Shown in pieces: positions 1 through 8,756 of a stretch of 64,000 bases of DNA. A program made the position numbers and the translations under genes. The stretch's first letter is position 1. Each line of letters opens with the position of its first letter. Source of the DNA: Pseudomonas sp. SJZ079 (GTDB lineage Bacteria > Pseudomonadota > Gammaproteobacteria > Pseudomonadales > Pseudomonadaceae); assembly GCF_007993865.1 (NCBI RefSeq), contig NZ_VIUH01000006.1:62001-126000 (forward strand), read 5' to 3'. The notes under the pieces were generated by a model. It ran no database searches. It was given only the letters and a program-made list of their open reading frames with translations, and was not told the origin of the DNA.

Positions 1-301
1 CGGCGCTGTCGATGTACGACTCGAAGCGCGCATGCTGCGGCAGCTCGCCGGCGAAGTGGTGATCGAAATAGCGCAGGCTGGCGCCGTCCCGCAGCAGCCG
101 CTGGACGTCGTCATGGTTCTGCGCGTGGGACAGATCCAGCACCGTGACCCGCTCGCCGCGGCCGGCCTGGACCCGCCGCAGCAGCGCGATGTCACGCTTG
201 ACCCCGGTGACCAGGGTCGCCCGGGGCGCCTCGGCCAGATGTAGCTGCTGCAGCGCGCAGAGCCCGTCGGCGTCGCCGTTGAACACGAAGTAGTCGCTCA
301 T
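1..301 (-). CDS. DHH-family phosphoesterase, 3' part cut off by window edge
   Basis: Reading the minus strand from the ATG at 301, an open frame of 100 codons runs off the left edge of the window. It begins MSDYFVFNGDADGLCALQQL and carries Asp10 and Asp12 of the first DHH motif, a VLDLSH segment around residues 54-59 and FDHHF at 79-83, which names the family (DHH phosphoesterases such as RecJ, nano-RNases and pyrophosphatases). An AGGAGG ribosome binding site precedes the ATG. It follows the SDR gene after only 12 bp, so the two are probably co-transcribed. The substrate cannot be told from this fragment. Confidence 0.75.
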   Translation of the reverse strand, partial: MSDYFVFNGDADGLCALQQLHLAEAPRATLVTGVKRDIALLRRVQAGRGERVTVLDLSHAQNHDDVQRLLRDGASLRYFDHHFAGELPQHARFESYIDSA

Positions 302-313
302 CTGGCTGCCTCC

Positions 314-1102
314 TCAGCGCATCAACCCGCCGCCATTGGCGTCCAGTTGCGCACCGTTGATCGCGCTGGCGTAGTCGGAGGCCAGGAACAAGGCCGCGCG
401 GGCGCATTCCTCGTCACCCGGCATGCGTCCGCCGGGAATCCCGGCACTGAACTCGGCACGTACCTGCTCCTCGCTGACCCCGCGCGCGGCGGCCGTCTGG
501 CGCACATGGGCCTGCACCGGCTCGCCCCACATCCAGCCGCAGGCCAGGCCGTTGACCCGCAGGCCATGCTCGGCCAGCTCCGCCGCCAGGTAACGCACCG
601 CCACCGCCAGGCTGCCCTTGGAAATCGCGTAGCCAGCGCCGCCGGCGTAGGGCTGGTGCACGCCCAGGGTGTTGATCATGACAATGGCGCCGGCGCGCTG
701 GGCCTTCATCTGCGGCAGCACGGCGCGAGTCAGGTGCAGGGAGCCGAACAGGTTGACGTTCAGCGCCTCCTGCAACTGCTGGTCGGGGCAGCTTTCCAGT
801 GGTTCGAAGCCGCCATGGGCATAGGCGCTGTTGACCAGCGCATCGATACGTCCGAAACGCGCCAGCGTGGCTTCGGCAAAGGCTTCGCAGGCCTTGGCGT
901 CGCTGACATCGGTGGGCATCCAGAGCACCTGACAATCGCTGCCGAGGGCCTGGATGCGTTGCTCCGCCTCGCGCAGCCGCGCTTCGTTGCGCGCGCAGAT
1001 GGCCACGCCGCGGGCGCCCTCGCGGGCGGCCTCCAGGGCCAGTTTGATGCCCATGCCCGGGCCGATGCCGGAGATCATCACGACTTTGTCTTTGAGCAGC
1101 AT
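314..1102 (-). CDS. short-chain dehydrogenase/reductase (SDR)
   Basis: This 262-residue protein has the classical SDR layout: a glycine-rich cofactor loop (GIGPGMG, residues 12-18) and a Tyr158-x3-Lys162 active site. Two family positions differ: the catalytic Ser, normally 13 residues before the Tyr, is Thr145, and the usual NNAG reads NSAY at 91-94. The ATG at 1102 is chosen over an in-frame TTG at 1108 because AGAGGAA lies at good spacing before it. The gene follows the sulfotransferase gene on the same strand after a 123-bp gap holding a REP. In this setting it may oxidise or reduce a steroid hydroxyl, but the substrate is inferred only from context. Confidence 0.85.
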   Translation of the reverse strand: MLLKDKVVMISGIGPGMGIKLALEAAREGARGVAICARNEARLREAEQRIQALGSDCQVLWMPTDVSDAKACEAFAEATLARFGRIDALVNSAYAHGGFEPLESCPDQQLQEALNVNLFGSLHLTRAVLPQMKAQRAGAIVMINTLGVHQPYAGGAGYAISKGSLAVAVRYLAAELAEHGLRVNGLACGWMWGEPVQAHVRQTAAARGVSEEQVRAEFSAGIPGGRMPGDEECARAALFLASDYASAINGAQLDANGGGLMR

Positions 1103-1136
1103 GTGCAATTCCTCTTGTGGTTATCGATCCGTTCTT

Positions 1137-1210
1137 TGTAGGAGCCAGCTTGCTGGCGATGCTTCTCCTGGCACTGGAAGCGCCAGATCGCCAGCCAGTT
1201 GGCTCCTACA
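1137..1210. repeat. REP pair (inverted) between SDR and sulfotransferase genes
   Basis: Two facing copies of the Pseudomonas REP type: TGTAGGAGCCAGCTTGCTGG at the left and its near reverse complement ending GGCTCCTACA at the right. They can pair into a long hairpin within the presumed transcript. Confidence 0.85.
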
Positions 1211-1225
1211 GCTAATCCCGTCTGT

Positions 1226-2407
1226 TCAGGCCAGGTGGCGGGCGCGGTAAGCGCCGTAGTCGTGCTGCAGGCGCGCCTCGTCGAGGCCGAAGGCGGCCGG
1301 GTCATAGTGGTGCGCCGCGCGCTTTTCGCGGCCGTTGTCCTGCAGCCAGGCGGCCATGGCGGCGCGCACCGCGGGGCTCAACTCGAGTCCGGCGAAGCGG
1401 TAGATACGCTCGACCACGCCAAGCGGGTCGCTGACCGTGTCGGCGAAGTGCACATCGAGGAAAGCCTCGCCCGGCATGCCGTCACGCACCGCCATGCTGT
1501 GGCGCAGGGCGCGCGCCATGCGGCGGTTCCACTGCTCGCCGACCTGGGCCGGGTCGGCCTGGTCGCTGTAGAGCTGCCACAGGCAGTGGATGAAGCTGGC
1601 CAGGGACGCAATGGTCTTGCCCGGATCGCGGTGGGTGAGGATCACCTGGGCGCGCGGGAAGACCTTGAGCAGCAGCTCCAGGGTGTGCAGGTGCTGCGGG
1701 CTCTTCAGCAGCCAGCGGCGCCCCGCCGGGATGCCGCGGCGGGCCTGCTGCCATTGCAGGAACCGCAGCATCTTCTTCAGGTAGGCGTAGACCTGGGTCT
1801 GGTCCTGGCGATCGAGCCAGGCGGTATAAGCCGGCACGTTGACGTAGGAATCCATGGCGCAGAGGAAGGCGTGCTCCATGAGCATGAACTCCTCGTCCGG
1901 CTGCTCGGCATCCAGCGGGTGGATGGCCAGTATCTGCGGCACGAAGTCGATCATCGCGGCGACCTCGGCGCGCGCCCGCTCGATGCGTAGCTTCGGCTGC
2001 TCCAGGGTTTCCCCGGGCAAGGGCGCCGGGTAGCGGGTTTCCCACCACAGCGCCTTGCTGAACTGCGGGTCCACCGCCAGCACCCGTTGCAGCAGGGTGG
2101 TGCCGGTGCGCGGCAGGCCGACTATCACCAAGGGATCGTCGATGGGCTGCTGGAGAATTTCTGGATGGCGCTTGCAGTGGTCTTCGATCACCAGGCGGTT
2201 GGCCAGTTGCGCCACCAGTTTCTCGCGCAGCAACAGCCTGCCCTGTTCCGATAACTGCGCCTCGTCGCGCAGTGCCTCTGCCAGCACACCTAGGGCCTCA
2301 CGGAAATCGCCGGGGCCGAAGTCGTCCAGCCCGCCGGCACGGACACTGGCCTCGGCCAGCAGGCTATCTGGGGCGAACGCATCGCCCGGCATCATGGACG
2401 TGCTCAT
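1226..2407 (-). CDS. PAPS-dependent sulfotransferase family protein
   Basis: This 393-residue protein matches the sulfotransferase family that moves a sulfuryl group from PAPS to an acceptor. GLPRTGTTLL at 97-106 is the 5'-phosphosulfate loop, LKSPQHL follows at 234-240, and VILTHRDPGKT near 255-265 is the 3'-phosphate loop with Arg260. The ATG at 2407 overlaps the TGA of the upstream DUF1214 gene by four bases (ATGA), so translation is probably coupled; a longer upstream frame is the shadow of that gene. The operon is preceded by a TAGTCC-N4-GACGA box at 3592, and genes for making PAPS (cysD, cysNC) lie 2 kb away behind a similar box. The acceptor is unknown; a steroid, bile acid or CoA-bound intermediate is my inference. 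Confidence 0.85.
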   Translation of the reverse strand: MSTSMMPGDAFAPDSLLAEASVRAGGLDDFGPGDFREALGVLAEALRDEAQLSEQGRLLLREKLVAQLANRLVIEDHCKRHPEILQQPIDDPLVIVGLPRTGTTLLQRVLAVDPQFSKALWWETRYPAPLPGETLEQPKLRIERARAEVAAMIDFVPQILAIHPLDAEQPDEEFMLMEHAFLCAMDSYVNVPAYTAWLDRQDQTQVYAYLKKMLRFLQWQQARRGIPAGRRWLLKSPQHLHTLELLLKVFPRAQVILTHRDPGKTIASLASFIHCLWQLYSDQADPAQVGEQWNRRMARALRHSMAVRDGMPGEAFLDVHFADTVSDPLGVVERIYRFAGLELSPAVRAAMAAWLQDNGREKRAAHHYDPAAFGLDEARLQHDYGAYRARHLA

Positions 2408-3519
2408 TGCAGCTCCTTGAGGTGGTCGAGCTTGACCACTCGGGTGGTGGGGTGGACCGGCCGCTCGGCGCCGACCCAGCGCATGCACAGGGTGCCGTCG
2501 GCATGCCCGGCGGTCTCCAGCCAGTTCGCCAGGCCGGGGTCGCGGTGGCTCAGCACCAGGCGCAGCCCGCCGTCGCTGCCCAGGTGCGCCGAATGCTTGT
2601 TCAGGCAGATGCGGTGATGGCGGTAGTCCAGCGACTCCATCCAGTAGTTGTTGATCTGCAGGTTCCAGAAGTCGCAATCGGGCACCCGCTCGACCTCGAT
2701 CAGCAGCGCCTCGTCCTCGGCCAGCGCCCAGTAGCCGTGGTAATAGAAGATGTTCGGATCGCCGCCCACCGCCTGGCACAGCGCCTGGTCGGCCGGCGGC
2801 AGCTGATTGGGTAGCGCCTGGTAGCCCTGGGCCCAGTCGGCGAACAAGGCCGCGGTGTTCTCGACGAAACTGGCGGCGCGTTGCAGCCCCAGGTGCAGAC
2901 GCTCGGCGCTCAGCGGCTGCGGTTTCTGGCCGCTGTCCAGGCGTTCGATGTGCAACTGCGCCGGCTGCTCGCTGGCGCGGTCGAGGAAGGTCTGGCGCAC
3001 CACCAGGGCGTTGCTCTCGGGTTCCAGGCGCAGCCAGTTGCCCGTTGCGGGCGGTTGCTGGCTGAGGATCAGCTCGAAGCGGCCGTCGGCGTCCAGTTGC
3101 AGCTGGCCGGCGTCGATAAAGCCGGTCTGGGTCATCTTGCCGTCACTCTCGTAGCCGCCCTTCTGGGCGCCGAAGCTGAGGTAGCTGACGCTGCCGCGCT
3201 GGCCGCTGACGCGGTAGTCGTGCCGGCCGTTGAGACGCGCGTACTGGTAGCGGTTGTCCGGGTTGTCGGCGCCGATCTTGGCGGTCTCGTGGGACGGCGA
3301 GAAGAAACCGGGGAAGTCCGCGTCGGCGAACTCCAGGTGCATATCCAGGGCGATGCGCAGCAGCCGGCTGAGGTAGCGAAAGCCCTCGGCGCGGGTCTGC
3401 GCGTCGGCCGGCGCCTCGGCGCGCAGGATCTGCTCGCCGCTGCGCTTGAGCTGGTCGCAAAAGGCCGCCCAGCTCTCACCGCTGCGCACCTGTTGTTCGA
3501 TTCGGTCATCGCTTGCCAT
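2404..3519 (-). CDS. DUF1214-type protein, partner of the sulfotransferase
   Basis: The product is 371 residues and starts MASDDRIEQQ; GAGGAG stands before the ATG at 3519. It has no signal peptide or membrane segment. The C-terminal half, with the PDCDFWNLQINNYWMESLD segment, resembles the DUF1214 family, which I recall as often encoded beside sulfotransferases. It overlaps the sulfotransferase start by four bases, which argues that the two act together. Its biochemical role is not known. It is the first gene of the transcript driven from the box at 3592. Confidence 0.7.
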   Translation of the reverse strand: MASDDRIEQQVRSGESWAAFCDQLKRSGEQILRAEAPADAQTRAEGFRYLSRLLRIALDMHLEFADADFPGFFSPSHETAKIGADNPDNRYQYARLNGRHDYRVSGQRGSVSYLSFGAQKGGYESDGKMTQTGFIDAGQLQLDADGRFELILSQQPPATGNWLRLEPESNALVVRQTFLDRASEQPAQLHIERLDSGQKPQPLSAERLHLGLQRAASFVENTAALFADWAQGYQALPNQLPPADQALCQAVGGDPNIFYYHGYWALAEDEALLIEVERVPDCDFWNLQINNYWMESLDYRHHRICLNKHSAHLGSDGGLRLVLSHRDPGLANWLETAGHADGTLCMRWVGAERPVHPTTRVVKLDHLKELQ

Positions 3520-3591
3520 GTTCAACTCCTCGGGTCCGGCGGGCAGCCCCGCCACTGCAGCCACCTTAGGGAGGCCAATACGCTGGATTCT

Positions 3592-3607
3592 TCGTCTGAC
3601 CGGACTA
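3592..3607 (-). promoter_or_regulatory. palindromic box 1 (sulfotransferase operon)
   Basis: On the minus strand it reads TAGTCCGGTCAGACGA, 15 of 16 positions of the pattern TAGTCC-N4-GGACGA counting N4 as free. It lies 72 bp before the start codon of the DUF1214 gene. One of 13 such boxes in the window. Confidence 0.75.
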
Positions 3608-3620
3608 AGGAGCCGGACAT

Positions 3621-3654
3621 CCGGCTCGGTCTTTGCTCCGGCTCGGTCTTTGCT
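3621..3654. repeat. 17-bp perfect tandem duplication
   Basis: CCGGCTCGGTCTTTGCT occurs twice back to back between palindromic box 1 and the REP, inside the divergent promoter region. No function is apparent. Confidence 0.85.
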
Positions 3655-3677
3655 GTAGGAGCGAGCTTGCTCGCGAA
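3654..3677. repeat. single REP sequence
   Basis: TGTAGGAGCGAGCTTGCTCG, continuing CGAA, is the common Pseudomonas REP form. It separates the two divergent boxes at 3592 and 3700. Confidence 0.85.
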
Positions 3678-3699
3678 AGGGACGCGGCGAGCGGGAACC

Positions 3700-3715
3700 T
3701 AGTCCACCCGGACGA
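3700..3715 (+). promoter_or_regulatory. palindromic box 2 (SRPBCC gene)
   Basis: TAGTCCACCCGGACGA is a full match to TAGTCC-N4-GGACGA. It lies 84 bp before the ATG at 3800 and points toward that gene. Confidence 0.8.
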
Positions 3716-3799
3716 GGAATCTTCGCCGCTGCGTTGGGAGGATCGCGGAGGACGACGCCGCACGGTGCGTGCGTTGCCCACCCTGCCAAGGAGTCCCCC

Positions 3800-4285
3800 A
3801 TGCCTGATGAAGAGAATCTGGTCCGCTCGCTGAGTGTCGACATCGCCGCCCCCGCCGAACGGGTCTGGGCGGTGCTGACCGATCTGGAGCGCTACCCGCA
3901 GTGGAACCCCTACACCGTCAAGGTGGAATCCAGCCTGCGCCTCGGCGAGCCGGTGCACCTCTACCTGCCCGACCCGAGCCGCCCGGGTGAACTGTTGCTG
4001 GTGGTCGAGCAACTGGCCGACTTCGCGCCGCCCCGCCTGCTGGCCTGGGAGATGCACGCCACGGCCGACAACCCCGATGCCGCGCGTCGCGAGCAGCACA
4101 TCGAGAGCACAGGGCCGGCGAGCTGCCGCTACTACACCACCGACCTGTTCCTCGGGCCGACCGCGCCAATCGTCATGAAGAATCACGGCGCCTGGGTCAA
4201 GCAGGGCTTCGATGCCGTCGCCCTGGCGCTCAAGAGCCGGGCGGAGGCCCTGCAGCGCGAGGCACTCGCCGCCGCGCCGGCCTAA
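3800..4285 (+). CDS. SRPBCC (START/polyketide-cyclase fold) family protein
   Basis: This 161-residue cytoplasmic protein opens with a strand-helix pattern typical of SRPBCC proteins ([20 protein letters not shown], residues 11-30), followed by YPQWNPY and a C-terminal helix. The fold makes a deep hydrophobic pocket for ligands such as steroids or aromatic compounds. The ATG at 3800 has AAGGAG before it. The gene stands alone behind box 2, so it is likely part of the steroid regulon. A second SRPBCC gene lies at 30155. Catalytic or carrier function cannot be decided from sequence. Confidence 0.75.
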   Translation: MPDEENLVRSLSVDIAAPAERVWAVLTDLERYPQWNPYTVKVESSLRLGEPVHLYLPDPSRPGELLLVVEQLADFAPPRLLAWEMHATADNPDAARREQHIESTGPASCRYYTTDLFLGPTAPIVMKNHGAWVKQGFDAVALALKSRAEALQREALAAAPA

Positions 4286-4414
4286 GCCAAGCCCCTTCTG
4301 GCCTCCCGGCGTGCGCCCAGGCGCGCCGGGCATGGACGCGGCGCAACGCCGCGCCTTGTCCTTTACCTCGGCCCTCGCCGCAATCCCCAACGCCGATCCT
4401 CGCCGCGGATTTTT

Positions 4415-4430
4415 TAGTCTGGTCAGACGA
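4415..4430 (+). promoter_or_regulatory. palindromic box 3 (cysD-cysNC)
   Basis: TAGTCTGGTCAGACGA differs from the consensus at the inner base of each arm (T and A), and the two changes keep it symmetric. It lies 94 bp before cysD. Confidence 0.7.
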
Positions 4431-4524
4431 AGAGTGCGCCGCGCCGCGCCGCATAGCCTGTCTGCGAGGCGCGCGGCCCGCCCGACGTTCACAGCAGGCC
4501 CGGCACAACTTGAGGAGAACCACG

Positions 4525-5421
4525 ATGTTGACCCATTTAGAACGGCTGGAGGCGGAGAGCATCCACATCATGCGCGAGGTGGTCGCCGAGTGCGAAAACC
4601 CGGTAATGCTCTATTCGATCGGCAAGGACAGCGCGGTCATGCTGCATCTGGCGCTGAAGGCCTTTGCGCCGGGGCGCCTGCCCTTTCCCCTGCTGCACGT
4701 GGACACCACCTGGAAATTCCGCGAGATGATCGCCTTCCGCGACCAGACCGCCGAGCGCCTGGGCCTGGAGCTGCGGGTGCACGTGAACCCCGAAGGGATC
4801 GAGAACCACATCAACCCCTTCACCCACGGCTCGGCCCTGCACACCGATATCTGGAAGACCCAGGGCCTCAAGCAGGCCCTCGACCAGCACGGTTTCGACG
4901 CGGCCTTCGGCGGCGCCCGCCGCGACGAGGAGAAGTCGCGGGCCAAGGAACGCATCTTCTCGATCCGCTCCGAGCAGCACCGCTGGGACCCGAAAATGCA
5001 GCGCCCGGAGCTCTGGCGCCTGTACAACACCCGCAAACGCAAGGGCGAAAGCCTGCGGGTGTTCCCGATCTCCAACTGGACCGAGCTGGACATCTGGCAA
5101 TACATCTATCTCGAACAGATTCCCATAGTGCCGCTGTACTTCGCCAAGCCGCGCCCGGTGGTCGAGCGCGACGGCACCCTGATCATGGTCGACGACGAAC
5201 GCCTGCCGTTGCGCGCGGGCGAGCGGCCACAACTGAAGAAGGTGCGCTTTCGCACCCTGGGCTGCTATCCGCTGACCGGCGCGATCGAGAGCGAGGCCGA
5301 CACCCTGCCCGCGATCATCCAGGAAATGTTGTTGACCACGACCTCGGAACGCCAAGGGCGGCTGATCGACAGCGACTCGGCCGGCTCCATGGAAAAGAAA
5401 AAACAAGAGGGGTACTTCTGA
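4525..5421 (+). CDS. cysD: sulfate adenylyltransferase subunit 2
   Basis: CysD is the catalytic subunit of ATP sulfurylase, which makes adenosine 5'-phosphosulfate (APS) from sulfate and ATP. The 298-residue product has the PP-loop motif [10 protein letters not shown] at 31-40 and conserved family segments such as [16 protein letters not shown] and [17 protein letters not shown] precedes the ATG. The TGA overlaps the ATG of cysNC (TGATG), as is usual for this pair. Having its own palindromic box suggests control together with the steroid genes rather than by sulfur supply; whether another cysDN copy exists elsewhere cannot be seen here. Confidence 0.95.
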   Translation: MLTHLERLEAESIHIMREVVAECENPVMLYSIGKDSAVMLHLALKAFAPGRLPFPLLHVDTTWKFREMIAFRDQTAERLGLELRVHVNPEGIENHINPFTHGSALHTDIWKTQGLKQALDQHGFDAAFGGARRDEEKSRAKERIFSIRSEQHRWDPKMQRPELWRLYNTRKRKGESLRVFPISNWTELDIWQYIYLEQIPIVPLYFAKPRPVVERDGTLIMVDDERLPLRAGERPQLKKVRFRTLGCYPLTGAIESEADTLPAIIQEMLLTTTSERQGRLIDSDSAGSMEKKKQEGYF

Positions 5422-7325
5422 TGGCACAGGCTTGCGATCTTATCGCCGAGGATATCCAGCACTACCTGCAGGTCCAGCAGACCAAGGGCATGCTGCGCTT
5501 CATCACCTGCGGCAGCGTCGACGACGGCAAGAGCACCCTGATCGGCCGGTTGCTGTATGAATCGAAGATGCTGTTCGAGGACCAGCTCGGCCAACTCGAA
5601 GCCGACTCCAAGCGCCAGGGCACCCAGGGCGGCGATCTGGATTTCGCCCTGCTGGTCGATGGCCTCAGCGCCGAGCGCGAACAGGGCATCACCATCGACG
5701 TGGCCTATCGCTACTTCGCCACCGACAAGCGCAAGTTCATCGTCGCCGACACCCCGGGGCACGAGCAGTACACCCGCAACATGGTGACCGGCGCATCCAG
5801 CGCCGACGTCGCGGTGATCCTGGTCGACGCCCGCAAGGGCCTGCTGACCCAGACCCGCCGACACAGCTACCTGGTGTCGCTGCTGGGCATCCGCCAGGTG
5901 GTGCTGGCCATCAACAAGCTGGACATGGTCGGCTACTCCCAGGCGGTGTTCCAGCGCATCGAAGCCGAGTACCGCGCCTTCGCCGCGCAGATCGGCCTGC
6001 ACACCATCCAGTGCATTCCGCTGTCGGCCCTGCGCGGCGACAACCTGATCGAGGCCAGCACCCAGACCCCCTGGTACCAGGGGCCGACGCTGCTGGAGCA
6101 CCTGGAGAACGTGCCGCTGCAGGACGAGGCGCAGGGCGCGCAGCCGTTCCGCCTGCCGGTGCAGTGGGTCAACCGGCCGAACCTGAACTTCCGCGGTTAC
6201 GCCGGCAGCATAGTCGCCGGCAGCATCCGCCGTGGCGAACGCATCCGCGTGCTGCCCTCGGGCAAGGAGAGTCGCGTCGCCAGCATCCTCACCCCGGCTG
6301 GCGAGCGCGACATCGCCATCTGCGGACAAGCGGTGACCCTGTGCCTGGAAGACGAGATCGACATCAGTCGCGGCGACCTGCTCGCCCTGACCGACGCCCC
6401 GCCGGCCAGCGCCGACCAGTTCGAGGCGACCCTGGTGTGGATGGACGAGGAAGCGCTGCTGCCCGGGCGCCCCTACCTGCTGAAAATCGGCACCCGCACC
6501 CTGGGCGTGACCTGCACCGAGCTCAAGCACAAGGTCAACGTCAATAACCTGGAGCACCTGGCCGCGCGCACCCTCGAACTCAACGAGATCGGCCTGTGCA
6601 ACCTGCACCTGGATCAGGCCATCGCCTTCGACCCCTACACGGAGAATCGCGATACCGGCGGTTTCATCCTGATCGACCGCCTGAGCAACAACACCATTGC
6701 CGCCGGCATGCTGCACTTCGCCCTGCGCCGGGCGCAGAACGTGCATTGGCAGGCGATCGACGTCAACCGCCAGGCCCACGCCGAACTCAAGCGCCAGCAG
6801 CCGCTGATCCTCTGGTTCACCGGCCTGTCGGGGGCGGGCAAGTCGACCATCGCCAACCTGGTGGAGAAGAAGTTGCACGCCCTGGGCCGGCACACCTACC
6901 TGCTGGACGGCGACAACCTGCGCCACGGCCTGAACAAGGACCTGGGCTTCACCGAGGCCGACCGGGTCGAGAACATCCGCCGGGTAGCCGAGGTGGCGCG
7001 GTTGATGCTGGACGCCGGGCTGATCACCCTGGTGTCCTTTATCTCGCCGTTCCGCGCCGAGCGGGCCATGGCCCGCGCCCTGGTCGCCGAGGGCGAGTTC
7101 GTCGAGATCTTCGTCGACACGCCGCTCGAACTCGCCGAGCAGCGCGACCCCAAGGGCCTGTACCAGAAGGCGCGGCGCGGCGAGCTGAAGCACTTCACCG
7201 GCATCGACTCACCCTACGAGGCGCCGGAGCACCCGGAAATCCGCATCGACACCCGCGCCGATTCACCGCAGCAGGCGGCCGAAGCCATAGTCGCCTATCT
7301 GCTGGCGCATATCCCCGGACGCTGA
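5421..7325 (+). CDS. cysNC: bifunctional sulfate adenylyltransferase subunit 1 / APS kinase
   Basis: This 634-residue fusion joins CysN, the GTPase subunit that drives APS synthesis, to CysC, which phosphorylates APS to PAPS. The GTPase P-loop GSVDDGKST is at 31-39, followed by [12 protein letters not shown] (G3) and NKLD (G4). The APS kinase domain begins near residue 460 with the P-loop GLSGAGKST at 468-476 and contains [15 protein letters not shown]. Together with CysD this gives a complete sulfate-to-PAPS route, the donor needed by the sulfotransferase encoded at 1226-2407. It ends near a GC-rich hairpin at 7343-7371. Confidence 0.95.
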   Translation: MAQACDLIAEDIQHYLQVQQTKGMLRFITCGSVDDGKSTLIGRLLYESKMLFEDQLGQLEADSKRQGTQGGDLDFALLVDGLSAEREQGITIDVAYRYFATDKRKFIVADTPGHEQYTRNMVTGASSADVAVILVDARKGLLTQTRRHSYLVSLLGIRQVVLAINKLDMVGYSQAVFQRIEAEYRAFAAQIGLHTIQCIPLSALRGDNLIEASTQTPWYQGPTLLEHLENVPLQDEAQGAQPFRLPVQWVNRPNLNFRGYAGSIVAGSIRRGERIRVLPSGKESRVASILTPAGERDIAICGQAVTLCLEDEIDISRGDLLALTDAPPASADQFEATLVWMDEEALLPGRPYLLKIGTRTLGVTCTELKHKVNVNNLEHLAARTLELNEIGLCNLHLDQAIAFDPYTENRDTGGFILIDRLSNNTIAAGMLHFALRRAQNVHWQAIDVNRQAHAELKRQQPLILWFTGLSGAGKSTIANLVEKKLHALGRHTYLLDGDNLRHGLNKDLGFTEADRVENIRRVAEVARLMLDAGLITLVSFISPFRAERAMARALVAEGEFVEIFVDTPLELAEQRDPKGLYQKARRGELKHFTGIDSPYEAPEHPEIRIDTRADSPQQAAEAIVAYLLAHIPGR

Positions 7326-7342
7326 AACCCGCTCGCCCGGCG

Positions 7343-7371
7343 CCGCCCCTCTCCTGCCGGCAGAGGGGCGG
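7343..7371 (+). terminator. GC-rich hairpin after cysNC
   Basis: CCGCCCCTCT pairs with AGAGGGGCGG around a short loop. No T-run follows, so this may be a weak terminator or only a structure that stabilises the mRNA end. Confidence 0.4.
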
Positions 7372-7412
7372 TGGTACGGCCCACCGACAACCCAGTATCG
7401 ACCAACGCCAGC

Positions 7413-7428
7413 TAGGCCAAACGGACGA
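7413..7428 (+). promoter_or_regulatory. palindromic box 4 (LuxR-type regulator gene)
   Basis: TAGGCCAAACGGACGA differs from TAGTCC-N4-GGACGA at one fixed position. It is 83 bp before the chosen start of the regulator gene at 7512, which would fit autoregulation. Confidence 0.65.
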
Positions 7429-7511
7429 TGCCGTCCGCCACGCGCTTGTCGATGCTCAGAGCCACTGGCACCCCGAACTCAGCGCAGGTGCTGCACGCGG
7501 AGGCTACACCC

Positions 7512-8681
7512 ATGCCGATCACCACAGCGCCGGAACTGTTCGACGTCGCCGCGTTGCCCCCCAGCCAACTGAGCACACTGCTCGGCCAGGTCTATCAAGG
7601 GCCGCTGGAGCCGACGCCCTGGTCGAGCCTGCTCGAGGCCATCCGCCAGCAGTTGCAGGCCAGCTTCGTCACCCTGGTGTTGCGCACCCCGGCCAGCGAG
7701 CGCCCGGGCCTGATAGTCAACGCCTCGGCCTATGGCCCGCTGCTGCCGGGGGAACCCTCCTACAGCGAGCACTACTATGCGGTCTGCCCCTTTCTCGACT
7801 GGCCGACCGACCGCATCGCCACCGCCGACGAGGTGTTCGGCGACGACGCCTGGTGCGCCCACGCGTTCTATCTGCAGTACCTGAAACCCCTGGACCTGCG
7901 CTATATCCTGACCAGCAACATGCGCACCGAGGCCGGCGTGGAGTGTGCGTTGTTCGTCTCCCGCGAGCATGCCGGGCGCGACTACGACGCGGCCGACAAG
8001 GCACTGATCGGCATCCTCCTGCCCCACCTCAAGCGCGCGGTCGACCTGCACTCGACCCTCGACGTGCTGGAGTCGGAGCGCGGGCTCTACGCCGGCGCCA
8101 TCGACCGCCTGCTGGTCGGCACCCTGCTCCTCGACGAAAGCGGCCAGCTGATGAAAAGCAACGCGGCGGCGGCTGACCTGCTGGCCAAGCAGGATGGCAT
8201 CCACAGCCGCCACAACCGCCTGCAGGCCTACTGTTCGGTCGAAAACCGGGCCCTGCAGAAGGCGATTCAGACCACCCTCGCCCAGCACCTCACGGCGGCC
8301 AGCGCCAGCTGCGAGGTGATCGCCTTGTCGCGGCCGGGCGGCGAGGCGCCGCTGAGCCTGCTGTTGCGGCCGATCCCGCTGAACTATTGCGCCGATGACC
8401 GCAGCAGGCGGCCGGCGGTGGCGGTGTTTATCCGCGACCCGCTGGGCTCGCCGCAGGCCTCGCGCGCCACCCTGCGCAAGCTGTTCCAGCTCACCGCGAC
8501 GGAAACCGAGGTGGCGCTGCTGATGATGGACGGGCTGACCCTGGACGAGGCCGCCACTGCCCTGGGCACCAGCAAGAACACCGTCCGCGCGCATCTGCGC
8601 GGGGTCTTCGCCAAGACCGGCGCGACGCGCCAGGCCCTGCTGGTCAAGACCCTGCTGAACAGCGTGGTGGCCCTGGCCTGA
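7512..8681 (+). CDS. LuxR-type transcriptional regulator (TeiR/TesR-like type)
   Basis: The 389-residue product ends in a LuxR-type helix-turn-helix (about residues 325-385, with LTATETEVALLMMDGLTLDE and KNTVRAHLRGVFAKTG). The N-terminal part is not a known autoinducer domain; a middle segment (GTLLLDESGQLMKSNAAAAD) looks PAS-like. The ATG at 7512 is preferred over one at 7428 because GGAGG precedes it and the product then aligns with the paralogue at 22096. LuxR-type activators without an autoinducer domain (TeiR/TesR) control testosterone genes in Comamonas testosteroni, so a role as activator of the steroid regulon is likely but inferred. Confidence 0.85.
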   Translation: MPITTAPELFDVAALPPSQLSTLLGQVYQGPLEPTPWSSLLEAIRQQLQASFVTLVLRTPASERPGLIVNASAYGPLLPGEPSYSEHYYAVCPFLDWPTDRIATADEVFGDDAWCAHAFYLQYLKPLDLRYILTSNMRTEAGVECALFVSREHAGRDYDAADKALIGILLPHLKRAVDLHSTLDVLESERGLYAGAIDRLLVGTLLLDESGQLMKSNAAAADLLAKQDGIHSRHNRLQAYCSVENRALQKAIQTTLAQHLTAASASCEVIALSRPGGEAPLSLLLRPIPLNYCADDRSRRPAVAVFIRDPLGSPQASRATLRKLFQLTATETEVALLMMDGLTLDEAATALGTSKNTVRAHLRGVFAKTGATRQALLVKTLLNSVVALA

Positions 8682-8707
8682 GTTCGCGGGCACGCCCCAG
8701 GTTTACC

Positions 8708-8725
8708 CTCGGCTCGAGAGCCGAG
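8708..8725 (+). terminator. small palindromic hairpin after the LuxR-type gene
   Basis: CTCGGCTCGAGAGCCGAG is a tight perfect palindrome followed by TTGTTTG. It could partly terminate the regulator transcript before the SDR gene. Confidence 0.35.
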
Positions 8726-8756
8726 TTGTTTGACTTACCAGCAAGAGGTAGTGAAC

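Noticed and set aside
2408..2779. Upstream extension of the sulfotransferase frame
   Set aside because: It overlaps the DUF1214 gene in another frame; the ATG at 2407 overlaps the stop codon as coupled genes do.
4212..5420. Long plus-strand frame leading into cysNC
   Set aside because: It overlaps cysD in another frame; the TGATG overlap and GTPase homology fix the cysNC start at 5421.
5265..7193. 642-codon minus-strand frame opposite cysNC
   Set aside because: Antisense shadow with low-complexity Gln/Val/Gly content and no known domain.
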